Of a stretch of 64,000 nucleotides of DNA, positions 18,774-26,488 are shown piece after piece; within the stretch, counting starts at the first letter, position 1; each line of letters begins with the position of its first letter. The position numbers were made by a program, and so were the translations under genes. Source of the stretch: Brevundimonas subvibrioides (GTDB taxonomy: Bacteria > Pseudomonadota > Alphaproteobacteria > Caulobacterales > Caulobacteraceae); assembly GCF_002280785.1 (NCBI RefSeq), contig NZ_NCEQ01000011.1, positions 37,025 through 101,024 on the forward strand, given 5' to 3'. Below the pieces are notes generated by a model, which saw only the letters and a list, made by a program, of their open reading frames with translations, was not told where the DNA came from and ran no database searches.

Positions 18774-20234
18774 TCACCCTCGTAGGGCCTCGGCGAGTTC
18801 GGCGGCGTCGTCGAAGGGATGAGTCGTCCCGCCCACGATCTGACCCTGTTCATGCCCTTTTCCGGCGACGACGACCACATCTCCGTCGCCCATCATGGCC
18901 GTGGCCTCGCGAATGGCGGTGCGGCGGTCGCCGATCTCCATGGCGTCGGGGCAGCCCGCGCGGACCTCGGCGCGAATGACGGCAGGGTCCTCGGACCGGG
19001 GATTGTCGTCAGTGACGATGGCGACGTCGGCGAGGCGGCCGGCGATCTCGCCCATCAGCGGACGCTTGCCCTTGTCGCGGTCGCCCCCGGCGCCGAAGAC
19101 GACGATCAGGCGGCCGGTCGCGTGGGGACGAAGCGCCTTGAGCACGGTCTCGAGTCCGTCGGGCGTGTGGGCGTAGTCGACATAGGCCTCGCCCCCTCTC
19201 ACGCCATCTGGCCCGCCCGAGACGCGTTGCAGGCGGCCAGCCGCGCCGGTGATCTTTTCAAGGGCGTGCAACACCCTGGCGGCATCCTCGCCGGCGGCGA
19301 TGCACAGGCCCGCCGCGACCAGGGCGTTGGAGGCCTGGAAGGCGCCGGCCAGCGGCAGGAGGACATCGTGGCGGTCGCCGCGCACGTCGAGGATCAGGCG
19401 CTGGCCCTCCGGCACGGCGCGACGTTCAATGAGGCTGAGGTCCCTGCCCCGTTCGCCCACGCCCATGACGGCCAGCCCGGACATGATCGAGGCGGCGGCG
19501 AAGGCGTTGTAGGCGTCGGAATCGGCGTTCAGGACGGCAGTACGGCCGCGCGGCAGCAGGGTCTCGAACAGACGCATCTTGGCCGCTCGATAGGCTTGCA
19601 TGTCGCCGTGATAGTCGAGGTGGTCCTGGGTCAGGTTGGTGAAGGCGGCGGCCTTCAGCGTCACGCCGTCGAGGCGGCGCTGGTCGATGCCGTGGGACGA
19701 GGCTTCGAGCGCCAGGTGGGTCACGCCGCCCTCGGCCAGGGTGGCCAGAAGGCGGGCGGCGTCGCCGGCGTCGGGGCTGGTCAGGCCAGGCGGGGTCAGG
19801 GCTTCTGTGATCGCGCCGGATTGGGCGACGACGCCGAGCGTGCCCATGCTTGCGGCCTTGATGCCCAGGGCGGCCCAGATCTGACGGCAGAAGGCGGCGA
19901 CCGAGGTCTTGCCGTTGGTGCCGGTGACGGCGACGCAGGTGGCGGGTTGGGCCCCGTAGAAGCCGCGCGCCGCGAGCGCATAGGCGCGGCGGACATCACC
20001 GGAACGGACCAGCAGGGGCGCCAGGCCCTCCGGCGTGTCCTGGGGTGCGAGGACGGCGGCTGCGCCCTGCGACAGCGCCTGGGGAATAAAGGCGCGGCCG
20101 TCGGCGGCGCTGCCCGGCAGGGCCACGAACAGGGAGCCGGGGGCCACCTTGCGGCTATCGGCCGTCACACCCGTGATCATCGGGTCGGTCGCGACGTCGC
20201 GGCGCAACAGGTCGGAGAGGCGAACGGCGCTCAT
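18774..20234 (-). CDS. murE: MurE, UDP-MurNAc-L-Ala-D-Glu--meso-DAP ligase
   Basis: 486-residue ligase adding the third peptide residue. VTGTNGKTSVAAF (~109-121) is the ATP loop, SSHGIDQRRLDGV the substrate segment, and the DDNPRSEDP motif indicates meso-diaminopimelate rather than lysine as substrate, as expected in a Gram-negative. ATG 20234 overlaps the ftsI stop by 4 bp. Confidence 0.97.
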   Translation of the reverse strand: MSAVRLSDLLRRDVATDPMITGVTADSRKVAPGSLFVALPGSAADGRAFIPQALSQGAAAVLAPQDTPEGLAPLLVRSGDVRRAYALAARGFYGAQPATCVAVTGTNGKTSVAAFCRQIWAALGIKAASMGTLGVVAQSGAITEALTPPGLTSPDAGDAARLLATLAEGGVTHLALEASSHGIDQRRLDGVTLKAAAFTNLTQDHLDYHGDMQAYRAAKMRLFETLLPRGRTAVLNADSDAYNAFAAASIMSGLAVMGVGERGRDLSLIERRAVPEGQRLILDVRGDRHDVLLPLAGAFQASNALVAAGLCIAAGEDAARVLHALEKITGAAGRLQRVSGGPDGVRGGEAYVDYAHTPDGLETVLKALRPHATGRLIVVFGAGGDRDKGKRPLMGEIAGRLADVAIVTDDNPRSEDPAVIRAEVRAGCPDAMEIGDRRTAIREATAMMGDGDVVVVAGKGHEQGQIVGGTTHPFDDAAELAEALRG

Positions 20235-21970
20235 CGAGCGACCTCGGCCGCGACGGGCGGATCGATACGGCGCTGGAGGCCCAGGAAGCCGGCGATGCGG
20301 TCTGCGACCCGACCGACGACGGGGGCTGCAATAGCCCCGCCGAGGCTCGACCCCTGGCTGGGCTCGTCGATCAGGACGAAGATGACGTAGCGCTGCGCAT
20401 CCTCCGGGCCGTCGGCCGGGAAGACGGCGGCGAAGGAGCCGACGCCGTGGCTGGCGTCATAGCGGCCGTTGACCAGCTTGTTGGCCGAGCCGGTCTTGCC
20501 GCCGACGCGCAGCCCCGTCGCGTCGGCCTGACCGCCCGAACCGCGCAGGACGTTGGCGCGCATCAACTGGCGGATGGCGGCGGAGGTCTCGACGCTGACC
20601 ACGCGATGGCCTTCCGAGCCCGCGCCGCCGCGGCGCAACGACAGCGGGCGGTAAATCCCGCCATTGACCAGGGCGACCGTGGCCGCCGTCATCTGCAGCG
20701 GGGTGATCATGATGCCGTAGCCGAACGACATGGAGGCGCGGGTCGTGTCGCTCCAGTCCTGCGGACGGCGCGGACGGGCGCTCTCGCGCAGCTCGATCGG
20801 GGCAGCGTCGAGCAGGCCCAGTTTGGTGAAATAGGAGCGCATCGTGTCGGCGCCCATTTCGACCGCCAGACGCGAGGTGCCGATGTTGGAGGAGTGCAGA
20901 TAGACCTCCTCCAGCGACAGGATCTTGTTGGTCGCGTGGAAGTCCGAGATGCGGCGGTTGCCGATCATATAGGCCTGGGACGCGTCGATCATGGTGTCGA
21001 GATCGGCCAGGCCTGTGTCGATGGCGGTGGCGACGGTGAAGGTCTTGAACACCGATCCCATCTCGTAGTGGGCCGAGGTGACGCGGTTCAGGGCGGCGTC
21101 GTCGGAGGCCTGGCCCCGGCGGTTGGCGTCATAGGTCGGCCACGAGGCCATGCCGAGAATCTCGCCGGTCCTGGCGTCGGCGACGACCCCGACCGCGCCC
21201 TTGGCGCCGGCTTCCGCAGCCGTGGCGGCCAGTTCGTTCTCGAGCACGCCCTGAACGCGAAGGTCGATGGACAGGGCGAAATCCGCGCCCGCCGCGCCCG
21301 CCTGGCGGATGGCGTCGTTGAAGGCCAGTTCGGCGCCGGAGACGCCCTGACCGCCGGTATCGGCGGCGCCGATCAGGTGAGCGGCGGAGCTGTTCAATGG
21401 ATAGACGCGGCGATCCTCAGGCTCGAACGAGAGACCTCCCAGGGCCAGGGCATGCACCGCCTGGCGCTCGGCCGGGGTCAGGCCGGGCTGGGCGATCAGG
21501 CGACGGTCGCCGGCCAGGACGCGGCGCAGGCGGGTCGCCGAGATCCCCGGCAGGGCGCGGCGGATCTGGCGGAAGGCGGCGTCCTTGTCCCAGACCTCGG
21601 ACGGATCGATGTAGAGGCCGTAGTGGGTGATGTTGGTGGCCAGAAGGGCCCCGTTGCGGTCGGTCAGGTCCGCGCGCTGCAGGGCGCCCGCGACGTGGGC
21701 GGCGCCGGACCCGCCCCTGGGCGCCAGCAGGGCCGCGCGGGCAGCGCCCAGGGCCAGCAGGCTGAACACCGCGACGAAGACCATGCGGATCAGGAAGATG
21801 CGGACGCGGGTGTCCTCCTCCGGCCGGGCGTCGGCGCGAGCGCGTTCGAAGGCGTGTTCGATAAACCAGACCGCCTCGCCCATCCAGCGCAGCCAGGGCG
21901 AGACGGTCGAGGTCAGGGGGCGGCTGGCGCCGGGAGCCGGACGGTAGGCGCGGGGATCCTGAACCGTCAT
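20231..21970 (-). CDS. ftsI: FtsI (PBP3), septal peptidoglycan transpeptidase
   Basis: 579-residue class B penicillin-binding protein. A cytoplasmic N-terminus of ~55 residues is followed by one transmembrane helix (IFLIRMVFVAVFSLLALGA), the PBP dimer domain, and the transpeptidase with SxxK in GSVFKTFTVAT, SSN in LHSSNIGTSR and KTG in VGGKTGSANK. Cross-links septal wall made by FtsW. Overlaps ftsL and murE by 4 bp each. Confidence 0.97.
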   Translation of the reverse strand: MTVQDPRAYRPAPGASRPLTSTVSPWLRWMGEAVWFIEHAFERARADARPEEDTRVRIFLIRMVFVAVFSLLALGAARAALLAPRGGSGAAHVAGALQRADLTDRNGALLATNITHYGLYIDPSEVWDKDAAFRQIRRALPGISATRLRRVLAGDRRLIAQPGLTPAERQAVHALALGGLSFEPEDRRVYPLNSSAAHLIGAADTGGQGVSGAELAFNDAIRQAGAAGADFALSIDLRVQGVLENELAATAAEAGAKGAVGVVADARTGEILGMASWPTYDANRRGQASDDAALNRVTSAHYEMGSVFKTFTVATAIDTGLADLDTMIDASQAYMIGNRRISDFHATNKILSLEEVYLHSSNIGTSRLAVEMGADTMRSYFTKLGLLDAAPIELRESARPRRPQDWSDTTRASMSFGYGIMITPLQMTAATVALVNGGIYRPLSLRRGGAGSEGHRVVSVETSAAIRQLMRANVLRGSGGQADATGLRVGGKTGSANKLVNGRYDASHGVGSFAAVFPADGPEDAQRYVIFVLIDEPSQGSSLGGAIAAPVVGRVADRIAGFLGLQRRIDPPVAAEVAR

Positions 21971-22404
21971 CGGTCAGCCTCCGCGACGGTGGCCGCAGCG
22001 GGGGGAGCGGGCGCGTTCCCGGCGGGTTCGGCGACAGCCGGAGCGGGAGCGGCCAATACGGGTGTGACGACCGGGACCTGGACCGGTTTCAGGGTCGGCA
22101 GGGCATTCTCGTCGACCTGCCGCTCGGCCTTGACCGGAACGAGGGCGGCGCCGCGCGACAGGGTCTCGAGGCGGCCGGGCTGTTCCAGCCGCGCAGCCTC
22201 GGCGCGGAGAAGCCGGACACGCTGGGAGTTCTCGGCGATCTGGCGTTCCAGCTGGCCGATGGCGGCGCTTTCGCGGGCGGCGGCGGCCTTGGCGACATAG
22301 ACCGAGAAGACCATGGCGGCGACGCACATGACGCCGACGATCTCGATCCAGCGGATGCCGCGGATCTTCCAGTCGAACAGGCGCTGGACTGGATTGCGGT
22401 TCAT
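21967..22404 (-). CDS. ftsL: FtsL-like cell division protein
   Basis: 145 residues with one transmembrane helix (~20-40, [18 protein letters not shown]), then a short coiled coil ([21 protein letters not shown] in two parts) and a Pro/Ala/Val-rich periplasmic tail. Sequence is poorly conserved; assignment rests on topology and on the invariant place between rsmH and ftsI. FtsL, with FtsB and FtsQ, activates FtsWI. Overlaps both neighbours by 4 bp. Confidence 0.88.
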   Translation of the reverse strand: MNRNPVQRLFDWKIRGIRWIEIVGVMCVAAMVFSVYVAKAAAARESAAIGQLERQIAENSQRVRLLRAEAARLEQPGRLETLSRGAALVPVKAERQVDENALPTLKPVQVPVVTPVLAAPAPAVAEPAGNAPAPPAAATVAEADR

Positions 22405-23351
22405 GCGGCCGCCTTCCAGGCCGGAGCCTCGGTGCGGACGGCGGCGCGCAGCTTGGCCGAGCGCGAGCGCGGATTGGCGGCCAGTTCGGCCTCGCCCGCC
22501 TCGCGCGCGCCCTTGAACTGGAGCGTGAAGCTGGGCTTGCGGGTCTCGATAGCGACCGGGGCGTGACGCGAACCGCCGGGCGCATTGCCGCTGCGCTCGG
22601 TCAGGAAGGCCTTCACGATCCGGTCTTCCAGCGAGTGGAAGGTCACAACGGCCAGACGCCCGCCCGGCGACAGGGTGCGTTCGGCGGCCTCCAGCCCCTT
22701 GATCAGCTCGCCCAGCTCATCGTTGACGGCGATGCGCAGGGCCTGGAAGGTGCGGGTCGCCGGATGGGTCGGGGCGCCGCGACGGCCGCCGAGCGCCTTC
22801 TCGACGACGTCGGCGAGATCAAGGGTGCGGGCGAAGGGCTGGGTGACACGGCGGCGCAGGATGGCGGTGGCGATACGGCCGGACTGACGCTCGTCACCGT
22901 ATTGTTTGAGGATGTGGGCCAGGGGGCCGTGGTCCCAGCCGTTGACGATGTCGGCGGCGCTCTCGCCCTCGCTGGACATGCGCATGTCCAGCGGGCCGTC
23001 ACGCATGAAGGAGAAGCCGCGCTCGGCCTCGTCCAGCTGCATGGAGGAGACGCCGATGTCGAAGACGGCCCCATCGAGCTTCGTCTCGCCGGTTTCAGCA
23101 AAGGCGTCGGCGAGGCCCGAGAAGGCGGTGCGGATCAGCTGGAATTTGCCGGGGAAGTCGTTGGCGACGGCGTCGGCGTGACGCTGGACTGTCGGATCGC
23201 GGTCCAGGGCGATGACCTGTGCGCCGGTGGCGAGGATGGCGCGGGTGTAGCCCCCGGCGCCGAAGGTGGCGTCGATGATCACGTCGCCGGGCTTCGGGGC
23301 CAGGGCCTCGATGACTTCATCCAGCAGGACGGGGGCGTGCGGGCCGGTCAC
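22401..23351 (-). CDS. rsmH: RsmH (MraW), 16S rRNA m4C1402 methyltransferase
   Basis: 316 residues. Begins [22 protein letters not shown] loop [14 protein letters not shown] at ~26-39; [24 protein letters not shown] and [12 protein letters not shown] are hallmark motifs. GTG 23351 is the start because it overlaps the mraZ stop (GTGA) and gives the family N-terminus; the longer open frame upstream runs through mraZ in another frame. Confidence 0.96.
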   Translation of the reverse strand: MTGPHAPVLLDEVIEALAPKPGDVIIDATFGAGGYTRAILATGAQVIALDRDPTVQRHADAVANDFPGKFQLIRTAFSGLADAFAETGETKLDGAVFDIGVSSMQLDEAERGFSFMRDGPLDMRMSSEGESAADIVNGWDHGPLAHILKQYGDERQSGRIATAILRRRVTQPFARTLDLADVVEKALGGRRGAPTHPATRTFQALRIAVNDELGELIKGLEAAERTLSPGGRLAVVTFHSLEDRIVKAFLTERSGNAPGGSRHAPVAIETRKPSFTLQFKGAREAGEAELAANPRSRSAKLRAAVRTEAPAWKAAA

Positions 23352-23815
23352 GTGTCGTTGCCCGGCATGCGGCGGCGAGCCACGTCGCCACGTTCGCGCA
23401 TGGCCTTCCTCGCCAGCACGCGGCGCTCGTCCTTGCGAGCGTTCCAGCGGGCGCGATCCCAGATCTGGAATCGGGGGCCGAGACCGACGATGACCACGTC
23501 CTCGCCGAGGCCCGCTTCCTGGCACAGGCTTTCCGGCAGGGTGATGCGGCCGCCGCCGTCGTAGGCGAGCTGTTTCTGGCCGCCGTAGACAGTCTCTTCC
23601 AGGGCTGTGCGCCAGTCGTCGCCGAAGGGAAGCGCCTCGATCATGGCGACGTACTCGGCCATCAGCTTGTCGCCGCCGGCCTCGAGGCAGTCGGACTCGA
23701 CCGAGAAGAAGCAGAAGACGCCCAGGTCGGCGCCGTTTTCGGAGGTGCGGAACTCCTGCGGGATCAGGAGACGGCGCTTGCCGTCCAGCTGCTTCTCACT
23801 GGTTCCGAGAAACAC
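23348..23815 (-). CDS. mraZ: MraZ, transcriptional regulator of the dcw cluster
   Basis: 155 residues with two SpoVT/AbrB-like MraZ repeats: N-terminal [20 protein letters not shown] and second [16 protein letters not shown]. MraZ binds TGGGN repeats in its own promoter and represses the dcw operon in E. coli. Start GTG 23815 gives the expected N-terminus. A matching TGGGN array lies 88-122 bp upstream (23903-23937). First gene of the minus-strand cluster. Confidence 0.95.
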   Translation of the reverse strand: MFLGTSEKQLDGKRRLLIPQEFRTSENGADLGVFCFFSVESDCLEAGGDKLMAEYVAMIEALPFGDDWRTALEETVYGGQKQLAYDGGGRITLPESLCQEAGLGEDVVIVGLGPRFQIWDRARWNARKDERRVLARKAMRERGDVARRRMPGNDT

Positions 23816-23902
23816 GCCCGTCCCAATCGAGCCTGTCGGCCCGCCCCTGAGTTCATCCCCGCGCCTGAATCGCCGGCGCCGCCAATCCCCGCATAGTTGC
23901 TA

Positions 23903-23937
23903 TGGGATAGCATGGGATGGACTGGGCCTCAATGGGA
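23903..23937 (+). promoter_or_regulatory. Four TGGGN repeats at 10-bp period: probable MraZ operator
   Basis: TGGGA at 23903, TGGGA at 23913, TGGGC at 23923 and TGGGA at 23933, each separated by exactly 5 nt. E. coli MraZ binds TGGGN repeats with 5-nt spacers before mraZ, so this is very likely the autoregulatory operator. The repeats read TGGGN on the strand opposite to mraZ. Confidence 0.78.
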
Positions 23938-24062
23938 ATGGTTGACGATATTTAACCAAGTTGCCGATGTTGCAGGTTCGCGACAGCACAAATCAGAACA
24001 TACATAGAACATGATAAGTATTAACAGGCTGGGGATTGTATGCCGCGGTTTGGTCCCAGGGG

Positions 24063-24178
24063 TTAAAGAGGGAGGCTCGACACGAACCCGGTGTCCGGGG
24101 TTGGCCCCCTCCACCGCTTCGGGGTTCCCTCGTCGGCTCGCATGCGAGCCTTCCTCGACCCCCGATGGGGGAGGATCG
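24063..24178. repeat. Degenerate inverted-repeat element near rnpB
   Basis: GTTAAAGAGGGAGGCTCGAC at the start faces GCTCGCATGCGAGC and a CCCCGATGGGGGAGG end; the middle TTGGCCCCCTCCACCGCTTC resembles the piece at 26427-26460 upstream of sppA. Less symmetrical than the CTTCTCCC family; boundaries are approximate. Confidence 0.5.
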
Positions 24179-24235
24179 GGCCAGAGCAGCGAGCGACCGC
24201 GTCGCGAGCGTTAGCCCCCAACAAGAAAGAAAATG

Positions 24236-24607
24236 CCAGACGGCCTGTAAGCCGGGTTCTGTTCCGCCCGAAAGCGGTGACGATCATTCCTCTGGACCGC
24301 CCGTTGCCGGACGGTTCTCGCGACCTACCCGGACGCCTCGGGCGGTGAACCCTGCGACCGAAGTCGCGCGACGTCCCTATTCGGTCTTGCTCCAGGCGGG
24401 GCTTGCCATGCCGTCGCTGTTACCAGCAACGCGGTGGGCTCTTACCCCACCCTTTCACCCTTACCCGCGCCGAAACGCAGGAGGTTTGCTTTCTGTGGCG
24501 CTGTCCCTCGGGTCGCCCCGGGCGGGCATTACCCGCCGCCTTTTCACCGTGGAGCCCGGACTTTCCTCGACGGGAGCAAGTCCCGCCGCGACCGCCCGGC
24601 CGTCTGG
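24236..24607 (-). ncRNA. rnpB: RNase P RNA (class A)
   Basis: Catalytic RNA that trims tRNA 5' ends. On the minus strand the 5' P1 strand CCAGACGGCC (ending at 24607) pairs with GGCCGTCTGG at the 3' end (24236). The universally conserved GAGGAAAGTCCGGGCTCC lies at complement 24551-24568, and the 3' core ACAGAACCCGGCTTAC at complement 24247-24262. Length about 372 nt, usual for alphaproteobacteria. A TTTTCTTTCTT run follows the 3' end and may terminate transcription. Ends are set by P1 pairing and may be off by a few bases. Confidence 0.95.
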
Positions 24608-24686
24608 CGGGGGGCGTGATGCGCCTGCGAGGCGGTGCGGTCAACCGTGAGATGCGCAGAGCCCATCAATGTGCTAGGGATCGACC

Positions 24687-24881
24687 GTGGCCGAGCGCGC
24701 TGAACAGCAATATCCGATGGTGTTCGAAAGCCTCGAAGCGAGGATGGCGTGGGAACGCGAGCGCCTCGCGGAGGGCGAAGCGGATATCGCTGCCGGGCGA
24801 GTGCTGGAAGGCGAGGCCGCGCTTGACTGGCTTGATCGCTGGGCGGCCGGAGAAGAACTCGAAGAACCCGACCTGGGCTGA
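24687..24881 (+). CDS. Antitoxin of a RelE/ParE-type toxin-antitoxin pair
   Basis: 64-residue acidic protein (MAERAEQQYPMVFESLEARM, ending EELEEPDLG) with start GTG 24687. Helical and charged, with no clear DNA-binding fold visible; assigned as antitoxin because its stop directly abuts the ATG of a RelE/ParE-like toxin. It begins 80 bp from the 5' end of rnpB, divergent from it. Confidence 0.72.
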   Translation: MAERAEQQYPMVFESLEARMAWERERLAEGEADIAAGRVLEGEAALDWLDRWAAGEELEEPDLG

Positions 24882-25175
24882 ATGACCGACTACATCGTTT
24901 CCTTCACGGCCCGCTCGCGGGGCGATCTGCTGGAAGCGCGTCGTTGGCTGAACCAACCGGGCAGCGGTTTAAAGGCGCGGCTGAAGATGGCGAAGATCAC
25001 CCGAGCCTTGGCCGAACTGCGCTTCTCGCCAGAGCGTTGGCCGCACAGTCCCTATCCGAATGTCAGACGCCGATTTATCGAAGGCTATACAGCCTACTAT
25101 CGGATCGATGAGAAGGCTGGCCGCGTCCGGATCATTCGCATCTTCGGGCCCGGTCAGGATCAGTCGACCCTCTAG
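24882..25175 (+). CDS. RelE/ParE-family toxin
   Basis: 97 residues. MTDYIVSFTARSRGDLLEAR, the KARLKMAKITRALAEL helix, RRRFIEGYTAYYRID and the final RVRIIRIFGPGQD match the RelE/ParE fold. Members either cut mRNA on the ribosome or inhibit gyrase; which one cannot be decided here. ATG follows the antitoxin stop with no gap. Its TAG stop overlaps the TAG of the convergent amidase gene (CTAG palindrome). Confidence 0.85.
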   Translation: MTDYIVSFTARSRGDLLEARRWLNQPGSGLKARLKMAKITRALAELRFSPERWPHSPYPNVRRRFIEGYTAYYRIDEKAGRVRIIRIFGPGQDQSTL

Positions 25176-25933
25176 TTCAGCACGCCTGTCACACTCTCGG
25201 CCGTCGCCAGCTGCAGCACGCCCATCAGCGTCGCGCGGGTCTCGCCGTCGGCGATGCCGTCGACCTTCGACGGACGCCAGTGGCGCTGGAAGGCCTCGAC
25301 AGTGACGCGGGTCTCGTCGGTGTATCTGCCGTCCGGCAGCGGCTCGTAGCCCAGGCGGTGCAGTCCGGCCTGAAGCACGTGGACGCCGAGGCCTTCGTCG
25401 CTGATCGTCAGGGGCGGGCCAAGGGCGGCGATGCGCTCGGGGGCGGGTTCGAACCACAGGCCCTGGCGATGGGCGGCGAGTGTCCTCCACGGGAAGCGTT
25501 CACCGGGATCCTGCTTCCGGGCCGGGGCGACGTCGGAGTGGCCGAGGATGCGGGCGTCCTCGATGGCCCAGCGGGCGCGGATCCCGTCGATCAGTTCGAT
25601 AACCGAGGCGACCTGGGCGTCGGGGAAATCGCGATAGCCAAACTCATGGCCCGGATTGACGATCTCGATGCCGATGGAGACGGCGTTGATGTCGGTCTCG
25701 CCCTTCCACCAGGACTTGCCGGCGTGCCAGGCGCGGCGCTCCTCGGGCACGAGACGCAGGATGCGGCCGTCCTCGTCGACGACATAGTGGGCAGAGACCC
25801 TGGCCTCGGGGTCGCGCAGGCGTGCGACGGCGGCCTCGGCGGTCTGCATGCCGGTGTAGTGGAGCAGGACCATGTCGGGCGGACCGCGACGCTGGTCGAA
25901 ATTGGGCGAAGGCGCCTCGACGATGGTCGGCAT
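25172..25933 (-). CDS. N-acetylmuramoyl-L-alanine amidase (AmpD/AmiD type)
   Basis: 253-residue zinc amidase that cleaves the lactyl-amide bond of peptidoglycan peptides. Amidase_2 domain: VLLHYTGM (first His), VSAHYVVDEDG, NAVSIGIEIVNPG, GHSDVAPARKQDPGERFPW (second His and catalytic segment). A C-terminal peptidoglycan-binding domain follows (GVHVLQAGLHRLGYEPL to ETRVTVEAFQRHWRP), as in AmiD. No signal peptide is seen, which favours cytoplasmic AmpD-like recycling. Start ATG 25933. Confidence 0.9.
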   Translation of the reverse strand: MPTIVEAPSPNFDQRRGPPDMVLLHYTGMQTAEAAVARLRDPEARVSAHYVVDEDGRILRLVPEERRAWHAGKSWWKGETDINAVSIGIEIVNPGHEFGYRDFPDAQVASVIELIDGIRARWAIEDARILGHSDVAPARKQDPGERFPWRTLAAHRQGLWFEPAPERIAALGPPLTISDEGLGVHVLQAGLHRLGYEPLPDGRYTDETRVTVEAFQRHWRPSKVDGIADGETRATLMGVLQLATAESVTGVLN

Positions 25934-25950
25934 GGGCTTAGCGCCGATGC

Positions 25951-26268
25951 TTAGCGATGGGGACGTTCCCAGCCGTAGGCGACCCAGGTGTCGCCGACCT
26001 TCTCGGCCTCGATCACATCGTCATTGCGGCGGGCGCGGACGGTGACGCGGCGGCGGGCCCGCATGGCGAGGCCGGCGAAGAAGATCAGGATGCTGGCGCA
26101 GAGGGCGATCACGGCGACGGCGGCGGCGGTGAAGACCGCCAGCAAGGCGCCGACGGTCAGGGCCGCCACGGTCGCGATCAGGCCGCACAGCCACATGATC
26201 GGGGCGAGCAGGCCCTGGGGCCGACGGCGATTCTGAAAACCGAGGGTGGCGAACGGATCCTGCGTCAT
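25951..26268 (-). CDS. Small membrane protein, hypothetical
   Basis: 105 residues with two hydrophobic helices (~22-45 and ~48-70: LLAPIMWLCGLIATVAALTV, then VAVIALCASILIFFAGLAM), followed by a basic MRARRRVTVRARR segment and VIEAEKVGDTWVAYGWERPHR. ATG 26268 is chosen over the longer frame because AAGGAA lies upstream and MTQDPFATLGF reads as a natural start. Lies 17 bp before the amidase start; probably cotranscribed. Function unknown. Confidence 0.72.
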   Translation of the reverse strand: MTQDPFATLGFQNRRRPQGLLAPIMWLCGLIATVAALTVGALLAVFTAAAVAVIALCASILIFFAGLAMRARRRVTVRARRNDDVIEAEKVGDTWVAYGWERPHR

Positions 26269-26399
26269 CTCTATTCCTTGTCGAGCGTCCCGCAGAACGC
26301 CTGAACACCCAATGTCGGTCCACAGAGGCGAACCGTCAATGACCGGCCGCTTCACAGGCGAGTGTTAATCGCCGCACCCCGACGCTCGAAGCGAAGCGC

Positions 26400-26487
26400 A
26401 GAGACAGAGGGGGCTGGCCCCAGACTCCGGCGCGTGAGGGTTACCCCCTTCACCCCTTCGTGGTCCCTCTCCCGCGATGGGGGAGAA
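26400..26487. repeat. Degenerate repeat element after sppA
   Basis: AGACAGAGGGGGCTGGCCCC ... TTACCCCCTTCACCCCTTCG ... CCCGCGATGGGGGAGAAT resembles the element at 24063-24178. It lies at the 3' end of sppA (minus strand) and may shape its transcript end. Boundaries approximate. Confidence 0.45.
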
Positions 26488-26488
26488 T

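Larger units (their letters stand above)
23816..24235. other. Non-coding region between mraZ and rnpB
   Basis: Contains the dcw promoter region with the TGGGN array, a GAATC (GANTC) site at 23867-23871, an AT-rich stretch (23940-24045) with TTTAACCA, and from ~24063 a degenerate inverted-repeat element (CCCCCTCCACCGCTTCGGGG ... CCCCCGATGGGGGAGG). No credible gene is seen. Confidence 0.6.

Noticed and set aside
23942..23955. CtrA box in the mraZ upstream region (TTGA ... TTAA)
   Set aside because: Spacing is six rather than seven bases and the first half is TTGA, so it does not meet the consensus.
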